A stretch of DNA of 64,000 nucleotides from a virus, in IMG/VR virus record IMGVR_UViG_3300042564_004221, positions 1-64,000 of that record. One strand, written 5' to 3'. The notes under the pieces are model-generated. The model was not told the origin of the DNA. It made no database searches and was given only the letters and a program-made list of their open reading frames with translations. Below are positions 61,940 through 64,000 of this stretch, piece after piece. A program made the translations under genes and the position numbers. The first letter of the stretch is position 1. Each line of letters starts with the position of its first letter.

Positions 61940-64000
61940 TTATATAAATTTAAAATTAAAAGTTTGTGGTACGTTTTGCGGGTTTAAAGTTTTATTTGTA
62001 GGAACTGCGGTAACTATAAATTGAATATCGACCGTTTGACCATCTTTAAGAAAATTGGTTTTAAATTCAGGAACTGGATTATTAATTAATATATCGGCAA
62101 CATCGTTACGGGTTATTGTGAATACGTTACCAGAAACATAATTTGAGATTACTAACGGTACACTTCTATTTATTGTTTCTCTTCTAACATTATTTACAAT
62201 AGAAGTATCAAAAACCGCAACAATCATATCAACATTTTGTTCTAATGTCCAAGTATTAAGTGCAGCCGCTTGAGGATTCACACTAACAGTTAATTTACCA
62301 GTTAAATCTCTTATTAATATTTCTGTTTCTCCTATTAACGTAACAGGTCCTGTTTGTTGTGGTTGAGTATTTGTGTTTTTTGAGTTTTTTGGTACAGGTG
62401 TTACTTGTGCTGGGTCATAGGTGAAAAGGGTCACACTTCTTCCAATTCCATTTACTCCACTAACAATTATAAGATTTTTTTGAGCATTAGTTAATCCATT
62501 ATTAGTATATGGAACAACGACATTTAAGTTAGTTGAACTATTAACAGTTATGCCAGTAGTTGTCAATACGTTATTAATTGTAATTCCTGTGATATTTTCA
62601 AAATCCACACCCGTTATTGTTAATATTGTACCACTCACACCTGTTAATGGTGATATGGTTAATATCCTTGGAGGTAAACAATTTGATGATTGATTAACCG
62701 TATTTAATTGTTGTTGAATTGTTTGACTATTTCTCGTAGTTTGAGTTTTTAATTGCCCTGCAGAATCTACGTTTAACCCCGCATCTCCCGCAGACTTAAA
62801 TCCTTTATCAAACGTTGATTGTAATTTAGTATATTCACTAATGTGTGAGTCAAAATAATCTTCACTAACATTAGAAACAGGCCAATAACACACATAATAT
62901 TTAGTAAGGCCTAATCCTGTTGTCGTATTATATACTCTATCAACATTTGAAGATAATTTTGAAATCATAAAATCAAAGAATTTTCCTATGTTATCAAAAT
63001 TGGCAACAGGTTGTGATGTAGGTTTATCAGTTGAATTTGATATATTTACACAAGAGTATTTTTTATTACTAAAATAATTACTATTTGTCCCATAATCTGT
63101 GGTTAGTGTTATATTCGCGTAGTTATTGTTATAACCATAGAATTTACCAGTATTAAATGTCTTAGCGTAACATATTAAATAAATAAGAACTTGTAATTGT
63201 GGATTAAGTGTTTTCTTTTGAAGTTCAGTAACAAATTCAGTTTGATTTATACTTGTCGTTACCGATGATTGAGCATCTCCCCAAGTTTCATAAGCAACCG
63301 CTAAATTACTACTACAAGAATTTTGTGCGGCTGCGGTACTATCACCAACCTGACTAACGTATTTAGATTTATTAACATTAGTAATTGCCTTGGCAGTTAC
63401 AGAATCTTTTCTATTTTTAATAATTGCCTCTACTTTAGTTAATAAATTTTGATTTATACTTTGTAAAAAACTATCAATTGATGGTAAGTTATAAATACCT
63501 TGTCTAACACCACCAAATGTTGTTTGGAATGAACCAGGAGTAATGACATGACTAACATCAGTAATAAAATAAGGCCCATTAAACATCGGAACGTGTCTAA
63601 GATTAAAATACATTGTTGGCTGTAATAAAGCATTACCCAAACAACTAACTTGACAAGTATAACTTCTTTGTTTGTATAAATTATATAAACTTACGTTTTG
63701 AGTTGCAACATTTCTACCGTTAGCTTGGTCAACCATATTTAATTGTGTCTGAATTGTCTCTGAAGTAGCCTTACCACTTTCCATTCCAACTTGGAATGAA
63801 TAGAACACTCCTTGGTTTCTATTTCCAATATCAACATTAAAACCAACACATTTATTTGAAACCGCCCAATCTTTTTTAGTCGTTTGGTCTTCAATTAATG
63901 GGTTATCAGACGCTCTTCTTAATTCAAATGCATCATCTCTAAATCTTGAATTTCCTTTTGGTAAATCTAAATGTGTGGATGGTTGTCCCACATAAAAACA
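61940..64000 (-). CDS. Baseplate hub-like protein with IPT/TIG domain (5' end outside window)
   Basis: The frame stays open to the right edge, so a GTG at 63991 is unlikely to be the true start and the N-terminus is probably missing. Near the visible N-terminus, SYTCQVSCLGNALLQPTMYF, NGPYFITDVSHVITPGSFQT and TTFGGVRQG match the pattern of hub proteins of the gpD/gp27 type (G-N-x-x-L-x-P..., F-x-G-x-Y-x-I-x-x-V-x-H). About residues 440-525 read as an IPT/TIG Ig-like domain (PPRILTISPLTGVSGTILTI, then a closing VTLFTYDP). The rest is beta-rich. The baseplate hub holds the spike and connects to the tail tube. Confidence 0.55.
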   Translation of the reverse strand, partial: CFYVGQPSTHLDLPKGNSRFRDDAFELRRASDNPLIEDQTTKKDWAVSNKCVGFNVDIGNRNQGVFYSFQVGMESGKATSETIQTQLNMVDQANGRNVATQNVSLYNLYKQRSYTCQVSCLGNALLQPTMYFNLRHVPMFNGPYFITDVSHVITPGSFQTTFGGVRQGIYNLPSIDSFLQSINQNLLTKVEAIIKNRKDSVTAKAITNVNKSKYVSQVGDSTAAAQNSCSSNLAVAYETWGDAQSSVTTSINQTEFVTELQKKTLNPQLQVLIYLICYAKTFNTGKFYGYNNNYANITLTTDYGTNSNYFSNKKYSCVNISNSTDKPTSQPVANFDNIGKFFDFMISKLSSNVDRVYNTTTGLGLTKYYVCYWPVSNVSEDYFDSHISEYTKLQSTFDKGFKSAGDAGLNVDSAGQLKTQTTRNSQTIQQQLNTVNQSSNCLPPRILTISPLTGVSGTILTITGVDFENITGITINNVLTTTGITVNSSTNLNVVVPYTNNGLTNAQKNLIIVSGVNGIGRSVTLFTYDPAQVTPVPKNSKNTNTQPQQTGPVTLIGETEILIRDLTGKLTVSVNPQAAALNTWTLEQNVDMIVAVFDTSIVNNVRRETINRSVPLVISNYVSGNVFTITRNDVADILINNPVPEFKTNFLKDGQTVDIQFIVTAVPTNKTLNPQNVPQTFNFKFI

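Noticed and set aside
1-64000. tRNA or other structural RNA genes
   Set aside because: I looked in the gaps and saw no cloverleaf-like sequence. All gaps are short and AT-rich. A tRNA search program could confirm this.

Overview
This AT-rich window looks like part of a large T4-like tailed bacteriophage (myovirus) genome, most likely infecting a Bacteroidota (flavobacterial-type) host. The T4-like assignment rests on a gp25-like and a gp6-like baseplate wedge protein, a UvsX/RecA recombinase, a gp32-like ssDNA-binding protein, a DnaB/gp41-type helicase, a TOPRIM primase, a FEN/RNase H-type 5'-exonuclease and a gp47-type nuclease. The host guess rests on SprB-type repeats, a DUF5522 protein, a Bacteroidota-style lipoprotein signal, TAnnTTTG promoter elements and a general lack of Shine-Dalgarno sequences. 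The host is inferred, not proven.

Almost everything is transcribed on the minus strand, so the gene order reads from 64000 down to 1. (a) 64000-56039: a partial baseplate-hub-like protein, two small proteins, then a replication/recombination block (SSB, UvsX, exonuclease, small protein, helicase). The SSB gene is insulated by a terminator on each side and has its own near-ideal promoter. (b) 56011-54152: an adenosylcobalamin-dependent (class II) ribonucleotide reductase, ending at a terminator. (c) 54081-38795: DUF5522 protein, gp25, gp6, then a run of large baseplate/tail proteins, including a 1709-residue protein with internal membrane-like helices. (d) 38795-23843: adhesin-like virion proteins. 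One has seven SprB-type repeats and a Thr-Pro tail. Another is a 3744-residue collagen-like (Gly-X-Y) fibre made almost entirely of Ser, Thr and Gly.

(e) 23842-12489: a sugar-modification cassette. Two plus-strand glycosyltransferases carry the four-cysteine signature of the bacterial autotransporter heptosyltransferase (BAHT/TibC) family. Their coding end abuts the 3' end of the Ser-rich fibre gene. Eight or nine minus-strand genes follow: FkbM methyltransferases, a short DegT-like protein, glycosyltransferases, hexapeptide acyltransferases and an esterase-like hydrolase. (f) 12190-5031: more Thr-Pro-linked, Cys-rich or SprB-like fibre proteins and a 745-residue tail protein. (g) 5027-1: nucleic-acid enzymes (RuvC-like resolvase, primase, PD-(D/E)XK nuclease, zinc-ribbon protein, gp47-like nuclease), a coiled-coil protein, a 58-residue protein and a partial lipoprotein.

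The most interesting proposal is a self-glycosylating virion: BAHT-like enzymes next to a fibre with about 3000 residues of Ser/Thr/Gly triplets, together with Thr-Pro linkers in five neighbouring proteins. I saw no tRNA, CRISPR array, insertion sequence, integrase, capsid or terminase gene. No stretch over 300 bases lacks a gene.
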